In this document: positions 26,942 to 35,250 of the stretch, piece by piece
Numbering within the stretch: position 1 is the first letter of the stretch
Layout of the letters: the number at the start of each line of letters is the position of its first letter
Assembly: GCF_014851905.1 (NCBI RefSeq)
Contig: NZ_JACVAQ010000001.1
Coordinates: forward strand, 310,001-374,000
Length of the DNA: 64,000 nt
Source: Pseudomonas sp. PDM14
GTDB lineage: Bacteria > Pseudomonadota > Gammaproteobacteria > Pseudomonadales > Pseudomonadaceae
Direction: 5' to 3'
The notes under the pieces: generated by a model
The model's database searches: none
Seen by the model: only the letters and a program-made list of their open reading frames with translations
Told to the model about the DNA's origin: nothing
Position numbers and translations under genes: made by a program

Positions 26942-28921
26942 ATGAGCCAAGACCCTCACGACAACAGCCGCCGCCAGTTCCTTGCCGCCAGCAGCGTGCT
27001 CGGTGCCGCCGGCGCCCTGTGGTCCGCCCTGCCCTTTACCGGCGCTGCCGGTTCCGCCACTGCCAGCACTTCGGGAGCCCCCATGAATGCCGACCTGATC
27101 CTGTTCAACGGCCATCTGCATACCGTCGACCGCGCCAAGCCCAACGCCAGTGCCGTGGCGATCAAGGACGGGCGCTTCATCGCCGTTGGCAGCGATGCCG
27201 AAGCCATGGCCCTGCGGGGCAGCGCCACCCAGGTCATCGACCTGAACAAGCGCACGGTGATCCCCGGGCTCAACGACTCGCACCTGCACCTGATCCGCGG
27301 CGGCCTCAACTACAACCTGGAACTGCGCTGGGAAGGCGTGCCGTCGCTGGTCGACGCCCTGCGCATGCTCAAGGACCAGGCCGACCGCACACCCGCGCCG
27401 CAGTGGGTGCGTGTGGTCGGTGGCTGGAATGAATTCCAGTTCGCCGAGAAGCGCCTGCCGACCCTCGAGGAACTGAACAAGGCCGCACCCGATACGCCGG
27501 TGTTCATCCTCCACCTGTACGACCGCGCCCTGCTCAACCGCGCCGCGCTGCGCGTGGTTGGCTACACCAAGGACACGCCGAACCCGCCGGGCGGCGAGAT
27601 CGTCCGCGACAGCAAGGGCGAGCCGACCGGCATGCTGGTGGCGCGGCCCAACGCGATGATCCTCTACTCGACCCTGAGCAAGGGGCCGAAGCTGCCGCTG
27701 GAATACCAGGTCAACTCCACCCGCCAGTTCATGCGCGAACTCAATCGCCTGGGCGTGACCAGCGCCATCGACGCCGGCGGCGGCTACCAGAACTACCCCG
27801 ACGACTACCAGGTGATCCAGGAACTGGCCGACAAGGACCAGCTCACCGTGCGTATCGCCTACAACCTGTTCACCCAGAAGCCCAAGGAAGAGCTGGCCGA
27901 TTTCAAGAACTGGACCAGCACCGTCAAGTACGGCCAGGGTGACGACTTCCTGCGGCACAACGGCGCCGGCGAGATGCTCGCCTTCACCGCCGCCGACTTC
28001 GAGGACTTCCTCGAACCACGCCCGGACCTGCCGCCCGACATGGAGCAGGACCTGGAGCCGGTGGTGCGCCACCTGGTCGAGCAGCGCTGGCCGTTCCGCC
28101 TGCACGCCACCTACGACGAATCCATCTCGCGCATGCTCGACGTGTTCGAGAAGGTCAATCGCGACGTGCCGTTCGACGGCCTGCCGTGGTTCTTCGACCA
28201 CGCCGAAACCATCACACCGAAGAACATCGAGCGCGTGCGCGCCCTCGGTGGCGGCATCGCCATCCAGCACCGCATGGCCTTCCAGGGCGAATACTTCGTC
28301 GAGCGCTACGGCGCCAAGGCGGCGGAAACCACCCCGCCGGTACAGCGCATGCTGGCCGAGGGCATTCCGGTCGGCGCCGGCACCGACGCCACCCGCGTGG
28401 CCAGCTACAACCCCTGGACCTCGCTGTACTGGCTGGTCAGCGGGCGCACCGTCGGCGGCCTGGAGCTGTACCCGCACGGCCTCTCGCGCGCCGTCGCCCT
28501 GGAGCTGTTCACCCGTGGCAGCGCCTGGTTCTCCAACGAGCAGGGCAAGAAGGGGCAGATCCAGATTGGCCAACTGGCAGACCTGGTGGCGCTGTCCGCC
28601 GACTACTTCAGTGTCGAAGACGAAGCGATCAAGTGGCTCGAGTCGGTGCTGACCGTGGTCAACGGCAAGGTCGTGCACGCCACCAGCGAGTTCGACAAGC
28701 TCGCGCCGCCGGCCCTGCCGGTGACGCCGGACTGGTCGCCGGTGGTCAAGGTGCCGGGCCACTGGCGTCCCGGTTCGCCGCTGCTGGCCCAGGTGCACCA
28801 GTGCGCCGGTGCCTGTGCGGTGCATGCCCACAGCCATGAGCGTGCGCGCCAGTCCAGCGTGCCGGTGAGCGACTTCCAGGGCTTCTGGGGTGCGTTCGGC
28901 TGCTCGTGCTTCGCCTTCTGA
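26942..28921 (+). CDS. Tat-exported YtcJ-type amidohydrolase
   Basis: A 659-residue metal-dependent hydrolase of the amidohydrolase_3 (YtcJ/LAF3) group. The twin-arginine leader SRRQFLAASSVLGAAGAL at residues 10-27 indicates folded export to the periplasm. The metal motif is NDSHLHLIRGG and further ligands lie in FRLHATYDES and FDHAET; the C-terminal end has a His/Cys-rich tail (HQCAGACAVHAHSHE) that could bind extra metal. Substrate unknown. An internal ATG at 27084 would remove the Tat leader, but the leader is well formed. Confidence 0.88.
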   Translation: MSQDPHDNSRRQFLAASSVLGAAGALWSALPFTGAAGSATASTSGAPMNADLILFNGHLHTVDRAKPNASAVAIKDGRFIAVGSDAEAMALRGSATQVIDLNKRTVIPGLNDSHLHLIRGGLNYNLELRWEGVPSLVDALRMLKDQADRTPAPQWVRVVGGWNEFQFAEKRLPTLEELNKAAPDTPVFILHLYDRALLNRAALRVVGYTKDTPNPPGGEIVRDSKGEPTGMLVARPNAMILYSTLSKGPKLPLEYQVNSTRQFMRELNRLGVTSAIDAGGGYQNYPDDYQVIQELADKDQLTVRIAYNLFTQKPKEELADFKNWTSTVKYGQGDDFLRHNGAGEMLAFTAADFEDFLEPRPDLPPDMEQDLEPVVRHLVEQRWPFRLHATYDESISRMLDVFEKVNRDVPFDGLPWFFDHAETITPKNIERVRALGGGIAIQHRMAFQGEYFVERYGAKAAETTPPVQRMLAEGIPVGAGTDATRVASYNPWTSLYWLVSGRTVGGLELYPHGLSRAVALELFTRGSAWFSNEQGKKGQIQIGQLADLVALSADYFSVEDEAIKWLESVLTVVNGKVVHATSEFDKLAPPALPVTPDWSPVVKVPGHWRPGSPLLAQVHQCAGACAVHAHSHERARQSSVPVSDFQGFWGAFGCSCFAF

Positions 28922-28922
28922 C

Positions 28923-30506
28923 ATGAGCACGCAGACCTCATCCGCATGGAGCCCGCTGCGCTACCGGATCTTCCGGGGCCTGTGGCTGGCCAGCATCGCC
29001 TCGAACATCGGCACTTGGATGCACGAGGTTGGCGCCGGCTGGCTGATGACGTCGCTGTCGAGCAACCCGCTCACCGTGGCCCTGGTGCAGGTCGCCGGCT
29101 CGGCGCCGATGTTCTTCCTCGCCCTGCCGGCCGGCGCCCTGGCCGACATCGTCGACAAGCGCCGCTACCTGCTCGCCGTGCAGGCCTGGATGGCCTGCAT
29201 CGCCCTGCTGCTCGCCGGGCTGACCCTGAGCGGGCAGATCAACGTGCCGCTGCTCCTGCTGCTGACCCTGGGCATGGGCGTCGGCACCGCGCTGATGATG
29301 CCGGCCTGGTCGGCGCTGACCCCGGAGCTGGTCGAGCGCGCCGACCTGCCCGCAGCCATCGCTCTGTCCAGCGTCGGCATGAACGTCGCCCGCGCAGTCG
29401 GCCCGGCCATCGCCGGGGTGCTGGTCAGCCTCAGCGGGCCGTGGGCCACCTTCGGCCTGAATGCACTGTCGTTCTTCGCGGTGATCGCCGTGCTGCTGGT
29501 GTGGAAGCGCGAGCCGAAAAGCTCGGTGCTGCCGGCCGAGCGCCTGTTCGGGGCGATGCGGGCCGGCTGGCGCTACAGCCGCAGCTCGAAACCGCTGCAG
29601 GCGGTGCTGGCGCGGGCGGTGGCGTTCTTCATCGGCGCCAGCGCCGGCATGTCACTGCTGCCGTTGATCGTGCGCGGCGAGCTGCACGGCAGCGCCGCCG
29701 ACTTCGGCCTGCTGCTGGGCAGCGTCGGCGTCGGTGCGGTGGCCGGGGCCATGCTGCTGCCGCGCCTGCGCCTGCTGATCCGTGGCGACCTGCTGGTGGC
29801 GCTGGCCAGCGTGCTCTACGCCCTGGTGCTGCTGGGCCTGGCCCTGCTGCGCGACCTCTACCTGCTGATCCCGGTGATGCTGCTCAGTGGCGCCGCCTGG
29901 ATCGCCGTGCTCTCCAGCCTGCAGGTCGCCGCACAGACCGCCGTGCCAGCCTGGGTTCGCGCCCGCGCGCTGTCGGTGTACATCCTGGTGTTCTTCGGCA
30001 GCATGGCCCTGGGCGGCATGCTCTGGGGCCTGGTCGCCAGCCACTTCTCCATCGCTCATGCGCTGATGGCGGCGAGCGTACTCCTGCTGCTGGGCATTCT
30101 CGCCAGCCGCCGTTTCGCCCTGCCGGTGACCGATGGCGAAGACCTCGCCCCATCACTGCACTGGCCCATGCCGATCCTCGGTGAGGGCCAGGACCAGGAA
30201 CGCGGCCCGGTGATGGTCACCCTCGAATACGACATCGCCGAGGCGGATGCCGCCGCCTTCCAGCTGGCCATGCGTGAGGTGCGCGGCATGCGCCGGCGCA
30301 ACGGCTCGCTGTCCTGGTGCCTGGTGCAGGACAGCGAGAACCCGCGGTGCTGGCTGGAGCTGTTCTTCGACGAGTCCTGGCTCGAGCACCTGCGCCATCA
30401 CCACCGTGTCACCCGCGCCGAGCAACGTATCGAGGCGGCAGCGCGGCGCTTCCAGAACCCGGAAATTCCCGTGCGCATCCGCCATCTGCTGGCCAACGAG
30501 CCCTGA
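28923..30506 (+). CDS. MFS_3-type transporter with C-terminal ABM-like domain
   Basis: A 527-residue protein. Residues 1-400 form a twelve-helix major facilitator (FRGLWLASIASNIGTWMHEVGAGW, DIVDKRRYLLAVQAW) of the MFS_3/EntS type. Residues about 420-527 form a soluble domain with ABM-like pattern (VMVTLEYDIAEADAAAFQLAM, ELFFDESWLEHLRHHHRVT). This tail is known in some MFS_3 proteins. The ATG starts 1 bp past the amidohydrolase stop. Drug or metabolite efflux is likely; the substrate is unknown. Confidence 0.85.
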   Translation: MSTQTSSAWSPLRYRIFRGLWLASIASNIGTWMHEVGAGWLMTSLSSNPLTVALVQVAGSAPMFFLALPAGALADIVDKRRYLLAVQAWMACIALLLAGLTLSGQINVPLLLLLTLGMGVGTALMMPAWSALTPELVERADLPAAIALSSVGMNVARAVGPAIAGVLVSLSGPWATFGLNALSFFAVIAVLLVWKREPKSSVLPAERLFGAMRAGWRYSRSSKPLQAVLARAVAFFIGASAGMSLLPLIVRGELHGSAADFGLLLGSVGVGAVAGAMLLPRLRLLIRGDLLVALASVLYALVLLGLALLRDLYLLIPVMLLSGAAWIAVLSSLQVAAQTAVPAWVRARALSVYILVFFGSMALGGMLWGLVASHFSIAHALMAASVLLLLGILASRRFALPVTDGEDLAPSLHWPMPILGEGQDQERGPVMVTLEYDIAEADAAAFQLAMREVRGMRRRNGSLSWCLVQDSENPRCWLELFFDESWLEHLRHHHRVTRAEQRIEAAARRFQNPEIPVRIRHLLANEP

Positions 30507-30588
30507 GCCCCTTTTATCCCCGGGCCATCCGGCCCGCCGAAAACCGCCCGCTCGCCGGGCACTCCCACACCCTCAAGAGGACGTGAAC

Positions 30589-31206
30589 ATGAGCAAGAAA
30601 TACAACCGCCTGGACAAGGACAACGCCGCCGTACTGCTGGTCGACCATCAGGCCGGTCTGCTCTCGCTGGTGCGTGACTTCACCCCCGACGAGTTCAAGA
30701 ACAACGTGCTGGCCCTGGCCGACATCGCCAAGTTCTTCAACCTGCCGACCATCCTCACCACCAGCTTCGAGAACGGCCCCAACGGCCCGATCGTGCCGGA
30801 ACTCAAAGCGCTGTTCCCGGACGCCCCGTACATTCCGCGCCCCGGCCAGATCAACGCCTGGGATAACGAAGACTTCGTCAAGGCGGTCAAGGCCACCGGC
30901 AAAAAGCAACTGATCATCGCCGGCGTGGTCACCGACGTCTGCGTGGCGTTCCCGACCCTCTCGGCGCTCGAAGAAGGCTTCGACGTGTTCGTCGTCACCG
31001 ACGCGTCCGGCACCTTCAACCCGGTGGTGCGTGATGCCGCGCTGAACCGCATGAGCCAGGCCGGCGCCCAGCTGATGAACTGGTTCAGCGTGGGTTGCGA
31101 GCTGCACCGCGACTGGCGCAACGACATCGAAGGCTTCGGCGGCATCCTCGGCGGCCACCTGCCGGCGTACGCCAACCTGATCCAGAGCTACAGCCAGAAG
31201 AGCTGA
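30589..31206 (+). CDS. Isochorismatase-family hydrolase, YcaC type
   Basis: A 205-residue cysteine hydrolase of the YcaC branch, whose natural substrate is unknown. The fold starts with NAAVLLVDHQAGLLSLVRD (Asp of the triad in LLVDHQ), with the nucleophile Cys in GVVTDVCVAFPTLSA. The ATG is preceded by AAGAGGA. It follows the MFS gene by 82 bp in the same direction, so it probably ends the operon, before two GC-rich hairpins at 31216-31267. Confidence 0.92.
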   Translation: MSKKYNRLDKDNAAVLLVDHQAGLLSLVRDFTPDEFKNNVLALADIAKFFNLPTILTTSFENGPNGPIVPELKALFPDAPYIPRPGQINAWDNEDFVKAVKATGKKQLIIAGVVTDVCVAFPTLSALEEGFDVFVVTDASGTFNPVVRDAALNRMSQAGAQLMNWFSVGCELHRDWRNDIEGFGGILGGHLPAYANLIQSYSQKS

Positions 31207-31215
31207 TCTACCACC

Positions 31216-31267
31216 GCCGGCAGCCCGCGCTGCCGGCTGCATCTATGCACGCCCGCGCAACGCGGGC
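31216..31267 (+). terminator. Tandem GC-rich hairpins after the YcaC-type gene
   Basis: GCCGGCAG (31216-31223) pairs with CTGCCGGC (31230-31237), and GCCCGCG (31251-31257) with CGCGGGC (31261-31267). No T-run follows, so this may be a weak or Rho-assisted terminator, or an mRNA-stabilising structure. Confidence 0.4.
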
Positions 31268-31395
31268 GCTGCATTATGAACGGCTCGACCGCACGACCTC
31301 GATCACGGCAGCACACACGCAAAGCTGCCTGCGCGCGACGAACACGGTAATCTGTAGCGATTCTCATCCGCTGTCAGCACCACCGTGAGCCCCGC

Positions 31396-32346
31396 ATGAA
31401 ATCCGTCGCCATCGTCCTCTTCCCTGACGTGCTCCTGCTCGACGTCGCCGGCCCGAGCGAAGTCTTCTCCATCGCCAACCGCTACCTCGCCCCTGCCGAC
31501 CGTTACCAGCTCACCACCATCGGCACCCAGGCCGAGCCCATTCGCGCCTCCAACGGCATCACCCTGCACGCCGAAACCACCCTCGAAGGCGCCAGCGGCC
31601 CCTACGACGTCTTGCTCGTCCCCGGCGGCCCCGGCGCCTACAACGACCAGCACCCACGGCTGGTGGCCTGGCTGCAGGCCGCGGCCCAACGCTCGCGGCG
31701 CTTCGGTTCGATCTGCACCGGCGCGTTCATCCTCGGCCATGCCGGGCTGCTCGACGGCCAACGCGTGACCACGCACTGGCACTACACCGAACGCCTGGAA
31801 AAAGCCTTCCCGCTGGCCGAGGTGGAGACCGACCAGATCTTCATCCGCGACGGCAAGCTGGTCACTTCCGGCGGCGTCACCGCGGGTATCGACCTGGCCC
31901 TGTCGATGGTCGCCGACGACCACGGCAAGCAGCTCGCCCTCGATGTGGCCAAGGTGCTGCTGGTGGTGATGCAGCGCCAGGGCGACCAGGCGCAGTTCAG
32001 CCCGCTGCTCGGCGGCGTGGCCAAGGACGAAACCCCTGTCACCCGCGTGCAGCATTACGTGCTGGACCACCTGGAAGAAGAGTTCAGCGTCGAGCGCATG
32101 GCCTCGCTGGCGGCGATGAGCCCGCGCCATTTCGCCCGCGTGTTCGTGCGCGAAGTCGGCATGACGCCCATGGAGTTCGTGCAGTGCGCGCGCATCGACC
32201 GGGCGCGCTACTTGCTGGAAAGCAACGCCCTGCCGCTGAAGACCGTGGCCTACCGCAGCGGCTTCGGCAGCGCCCGGCACATGCGCTCGCTGTTCAGCGA
32301 CAAGCTCGGCCTTACACCTGCGCAGTACCGTCGCCAGTTCGGCTAG
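31396..32346 (+). CDS. GlxA-family AraC-type regulator (DJ-1/PfpI + HTH)
   Basis: A 316-residue regulator: a DJ-1/PfpI-like domain (residues 1-185, with LVPGGPGAYN and the nucleophile-elbow-like SICTGAFILGHAGLL) and an AraC DNA-binding domain (about 220-316, VERMASLAAMSPRHFARVF, GSARHMRSLFSDKLGLTPAQYRRQF). GlxA-type proteins in Pseudomonas often control amine, arginine or carnitine catabolism. It lies in the same direction as the preceding operon but 190 bp away; its target is not clear. Confidence 0.9.
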   Translation: MKSVAIVLFPDVLLLDVAGPSEVFSIANRYLAPADRYQLTTIGTQAEPIRASNGITLHAETTLEGASGPYDVLLVPGGPGAYNDQHPRLVAWLQAAAQRSRRFGSICTGAFILGHAGLLDGQRVTTHWHYTERLEKAFPLAEVETDQIFIRDGKLVTSGGVTAGIDLALSMVADDHGKQLALDVAKVLLVVMQRQGDQAQFSPLLGGVAKDETPVTRVQHYVLDHLEEEFSVERMASLAAMSPRHFARVFVREVGMTPMEFVQCARIDRARYLLESNALPLKTVAYRSGFGSARHMRSLFSDKLGLTPAQYRRQFG

Positions 32347-32469
32347 CGTGGCCGTGACGCGCACCGCGATGTCCGTTCTCCTCCCCTCTGCGTCGTTGCC
32401 GGTTTTTCCCTGGCTGCGATGATGGAGGCCTTACTCTCAGGACGGGGGAGCGCGTGAGCCCGGCCAGGT

Positions 32470-34074
32470 GTGTCCGCCCAGGCGGTCAGGCACCTGACTC
32501 GGCCATCCAGCGCCAAACGCGTGAACGGCCTCAGCGAAACATCCAGCGAAACGGTGCTGCAATTCGGCCCCTACCGCTACTACGTGCAACGGCGCGTGGT
32601 CTGTGCCGACGAGCGTCCGCTGCAACTGGGTAGCCGCGCGCTGGACATCCTCCAGCTGCTGGTCGAGCACGCCGGCCAGGTGGTCAGCAAGCAGGCCCTC
32701 ATCGAGCACGTGTGGCCGACCACGGTGGTCGAGGAAAGCAACCTGCGCGTGCACATCGCCGCCCTGCGTCGCGTCCTCGGCGACGGTCTCGCGGGCCAGC
32801 GCTACATCAGCAACGTGCCCCTGCGCGGCTACTGCTTCGTCGCCGACGTGCGCCCGCTGGCGCCACAGGCGACCTGGCCGATACCGCGCAAACCCGGCCC
32901 CATCCACAACCTGCCGGTGCCGCTGCAACCGCTGCTCGGCCGCGCCGCGCTGATCGCCGAGCTGGGCAGCCAGTTGCCGGCCCGGCGCTTCCTCACCCTG
33001 GTCGGCCCCGGTGGCGTGGGCAAGACCCGCGTCGCGGTGAAGGTCGCCGAAGCCCTCCTGCCACGCTATGCCGACGGTGTCTGCTTCATCGACCTGAGCA
33101 GCCTGAGCGGCCCGACCTGCCTTGCGCCCACCCTGGCCCAGGCGCTCGGCCTGGGCCCGCATGGCGACGCGCTGGAGGCCATCGCCGAGCACCTGCGCGA
33201 CCGCCAGTTGCTGCTGGTGCTGGACACCTGCGAGCACCTGATCGACACCTGCGCCCTGCTTGCCGAACAACTGCTGCGTGCCGCGCCGCAGCTGGGCGTG
33301 CTCGCCACCAGCCGCGAACCGCTGCTGGCCGAGGGCGAATGCGTGCACCGTCTGATGCCGCTGCGCGTACCGGCGCCGGCACCACGCCCCGACCTGGAAA
33401 CGGCCCTGGCTCACTGCGCGGTAAACCTGTTTGTCAGCTGCGCCGCGGCGCACCAGGCAGGTTTTCGTTTGCGTCGGCGCGACGTGGCGCTGGTCAGCGA
33501 TATCTGTCGCTGCCTCGACGGCCTGCCCCTGGCCATCGAACTGGCGACCGCGCAGGTCGATGCCCTGGGCCTGGCCGGCCTGCTCAGCCAGTTGCAGAGC
33601 GGCGCGGCTGCACTGAACCGCGGCCGGCGCACCGCCGCTCCACGCCAGCAGAGCCTGCGCGCCAGCCTGGACTGGAGCTACGCGCTGCTCAGCCCGCTGG
33701 AGCAGGTGGCGTTGCAACGCATGGCGATCTTCAAGACCAGCTTCACCCTGCGCACCGCGCTCACCGTGATCGGCTGCGAGCGCATCGACGAACACGGCCT
33801 GCTCGCCGTCATCGCGCAGCTGGCGGCGAAATCGCTATTGATGGTCGAACCCGGCGAGGGGCAGATGCGCTACCGCCTGCTGACGACCACTCGCGATTAC
33901 GCCCTGGAAAAACTCCGCACCAGTGGCGAGCTGACTGCCCTGCAACAGCGCCGTGCACGCCACTGGGAACCGGCGCCGCCACGCAGCCCGGTGGCGGCCC
34001 TGGTGCCACGCCTGATCGACACCCTGGCGTTTCCACGTCAAGCGCCGCGCGGCGCGCCACGCTTCGCGGTGTGA
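32470..34074 (+). CDS. Winged-helix NB-ARC (STAND) regulator, C-terminally short
   Basis: A 534-residue protein with an OmpR-type winged helix (LQFGPYRYYVQRRVVCADERPLQLG to NVPLRGYCFVAD, about 30-120) and an NB-ARC ATPase (GPGGVGKTR, Walker A from residue 179; LLVLDTCEHL Walker B; TSREPL). Full-length relatives of this architecture continue into a long TPR-like sensor of several hundred residues; here the reading stops soon after RRARHW with an Arg/Pro-rich tail, so the sensor appears lost. Start uncertain: GTG 32470 or GTG 32521, neither with a clear ribosome site. Confidence 0.75.
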   Translation: MSAQAVRHLTRPSSAKRVNGLSETSSETVLQFGPYRYYVQRRVVCADERPLQLGSRALDILQLLVEHAGQVVSKQALIEHVWPTTVVEESNLRVHIAALRRVLGDGLAGQRYISNVPLRGYCFVADVRPLAPQATWPIPRKPGPIHNLPVPLQPLLGRAALIAELGSQLPARRFLTLVGPGGVGKTRVAVKVAEALLPRYADGVCFIDLSSLSGPTCLAPTLAQALGLGPHGDALEAIAEHLRDRQLLLVLDTCEHLIDTCALLAEQLLRAAPQLGVLATSREPLLAEGECVHRLMPLRVPAPAPRPDLETALAHCAVNLFVSCAAAHQAGFRLRRRDVALVSDICRCLDGLPLAIELATAQVDALGLAGLLSQLQSGAAALNRGRRTAAPRQQSLRASLDWSYALLSPLEQVALQRMAIFKTSFTLRTALTVIGCERIDEHGLLAVIAQLAAKSLLMVEPGEGQMRYRLLTTTRDYALEKLRTSGELTALQQRRARHWEPAPPRSPVAALVPRLIDTLAFPRQAPRGAPRFAV

Positions 34075-34083
34075 ACGCTGCGG

Positions 34084-34602
34084 CTAGAGCCGGCTGCCGC
34101 GCCAGAGCCCCGGCAACGGCGGCAGCACCCCCAGGCGCACGGCAGCACCACTGACCACCTGCACCCACTCGTCCGTCGCCACCATCATCGGTGCCAGGCG
34201 CGACACGCTGCGCCGCCAGGCGAGCGGATTGGTGCCGACGATGCGGCTGAAGAATCGCGAGAAATGCGCCTGGTCGAAGAAGCCGCACTCCACGGCGATC
34301 TGCGTCAGCGTCAGCTCGGTGGTGCAGATCAGTGTCTTGGCCAGCGCCACGCGCTCGCGGCGCAACCAGTCCTGCGGGCTGTACCCGGTGCTGGCCTTGA
34401 AGGCGCGGGCGAAGTGGCTGCGCGAGAGGCCGCAGGCACTGGCCAGCGCGTCGACGCTGATGCCCTGGCTGAGGTGCGTGCGAATCAGCTGCTTGGCCAG
34501 GCGTACCCGCCAGCCTGGCAGGCGGCCAGTGGCGGGGGCGCGTGTTGCGCCGCGGCTGACGGGTTCGAGGATGGCGCGAGGGGCTGCGTAGGACATGGCC
34601 AT
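34084..34602 (-). CDS. AraC-family regulator, DNA-binding domain only
   Basis: A 172-residue protein in which the AraC helix-turn-helix pair (LIRTHLSQGISVDALASACGLSRSHFARAFKASTGYSP, then LTQIAVECGFFDQAHFSRFFSRIVGTNPLAWRR) occupies residues 35-135. There is no sensor domain at the N-terminus, and the C-terminal 35 residues are not AraC-like. It could act constitutively, like SoxS-type short regulators. Its stop lies 9 bp from that of the convergent STAND gene. Confidence 0.8.
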   Translation of the reverse strand: MAMSYAAPRAILEPVSRGATRAPATGRLPGWRVRLAKQLIRTHLSQGISVDALASACGLSRSHFARAFKASTGYSPQDWLRRERVALAKTLICTTELTLTQIAVECGFFDQAHFSRFFSRIVGTNPLAWRRSVSRLAPMMVATDEWVQVVSGAAVRLGVLPPLPGLWRGSRL

Positions 34603-35002
34603 GGTCGATATCTCTGCGGACGAGATTCGATCTTGCGTGGCCCTGGCAGGGCCGGCGAGTTAAGCGTTGTTAATCGTTAGAAGCCTCGCCCTAGACGCCT
34701 CGAAAGGTATTACTTGGCTGCCGCGACAGGGTGTGAAACCGCGCGGCATCGCTCGTCGCGAGCGGACCGTAGCCTGATCAGCACGGCCCGCGTCGAACGC
34801 CCACCAATCGCCCCAAAAAAGGGACACTCACCCGCCGCCGCACCCTTCTGGTTCAACGCGGCGCACGCGCGGACCGCTGGCGAACGCCTGTAGCAGTAGC
34901 GCCATCAAGCGCTCGAACAATCCGCCACAAGCCCCGCCGTCCGGCCCTTGCATGCCCGGCAGCACGCCGCCGCGAGCACCGCAAAATGCCCCGTTACGAC
35001 TC

Positions 35003-35018
35003 TGGCACGCTATCTGCT
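35003..35018 (+). promoter_or_regulatory. Sigma54 (RpoN) promoter of the nirB operon
   Basis: TGGCACGCTATCTGCT has GG and GC at exact -24/-12 spacing and matches the RpoN consensus except at one base of the -12 element. It predicts a start near 35030 and a leader of about 220 nt. The region 34603-35002 upstream, 400 bp, has no gene; no clear NtrC pair was seen in it. Confidence 0.8.
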
Positions 35019-35062
35019 ACCACCCTGACAAAGCGCGCCGAACCTTACGGCGTGCGTCTCGC

Positions 35063-35080
35063 CTGGTCACCGCCGACCAG
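35063..35080 (+). promoter_or_regulatory. Hairpin with ANTAR-type hexaloop in the nirB leader
   Basis: CTGGTC and GACCAG form a 6-bp perfect stem closing a six-base loop, ACCGCC, with A at loop position 1 and G at position 4. These are the features of RNA hairpins bound by ANTAR antiterminators such as NasR and NasT. A second hairpin of the usual pair is not clear: the preceding hairpin at about 35034-35054 has a 7-base loop. Confidence 0.6.
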
Positions 35081-35119
35081 TCGCCGCTACCGGCACGAGA
35101 CGAGTGATCCCGGCAACGC

Positions 35120-35169
35120 TGCCTGGCTCTCACTCCACCCACTCTTGAATACCAGGCAAAGGCGCCTGG
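35120..35169 (+). promoter_or_regulatory. Mutually exclusive pairing that can block the nirB terminator
   Basis: CCAGGC at 35152-35157 can pair upstream with GCCTGG at 35121-35126 (7 bp counting the flanking T-A) or downstream with GCCTGG at 35164-35169, which is part of the terminator 5' arm. The second pairing would prevent the terminator from forming. This is a typical antitermination layout. Confidence 0.55.
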
Positions 35170-35200
35170 AGCTGCCCACCAGCTCCAGGCGCTTTTTTTT
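35162..35200 (+). terminator. Intrinsic terminator (attenuator) in the nirB leader
   Basis: A 12-bp perfect stem (GCGCCTGGAGCT with AGCTCCAGGCGC, loop GCCCACC) is followed by eight T. It sits about 160 nt after the sigma54 start and 50 bp before the nirB ATG, with no gene between, so it can only act as a conditional stop for nirB. Confidence 0.9.
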
Positions 35201-35250
35201 GTGCTTATAAAACCGCGTTGCCCCGGCAGCGGCTTCACCGAGGACAGGCT

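Noticed and set aside
26915-28930. Long minus-strand open frame opposite the Tat-exported amidohydrolase
   Set aside because: It is the mirror of a well-supported gene; the translation is rich in Gly/Val/His/Gln with no recognisable fold.
34603-35002. Short open frames in the 400-bp region upstream of the nirB promoter
   Set aside because: They lack ribosome sites and conserved composition; the region more likely holds regulatory DNA, though I could not identify NtrC sites.
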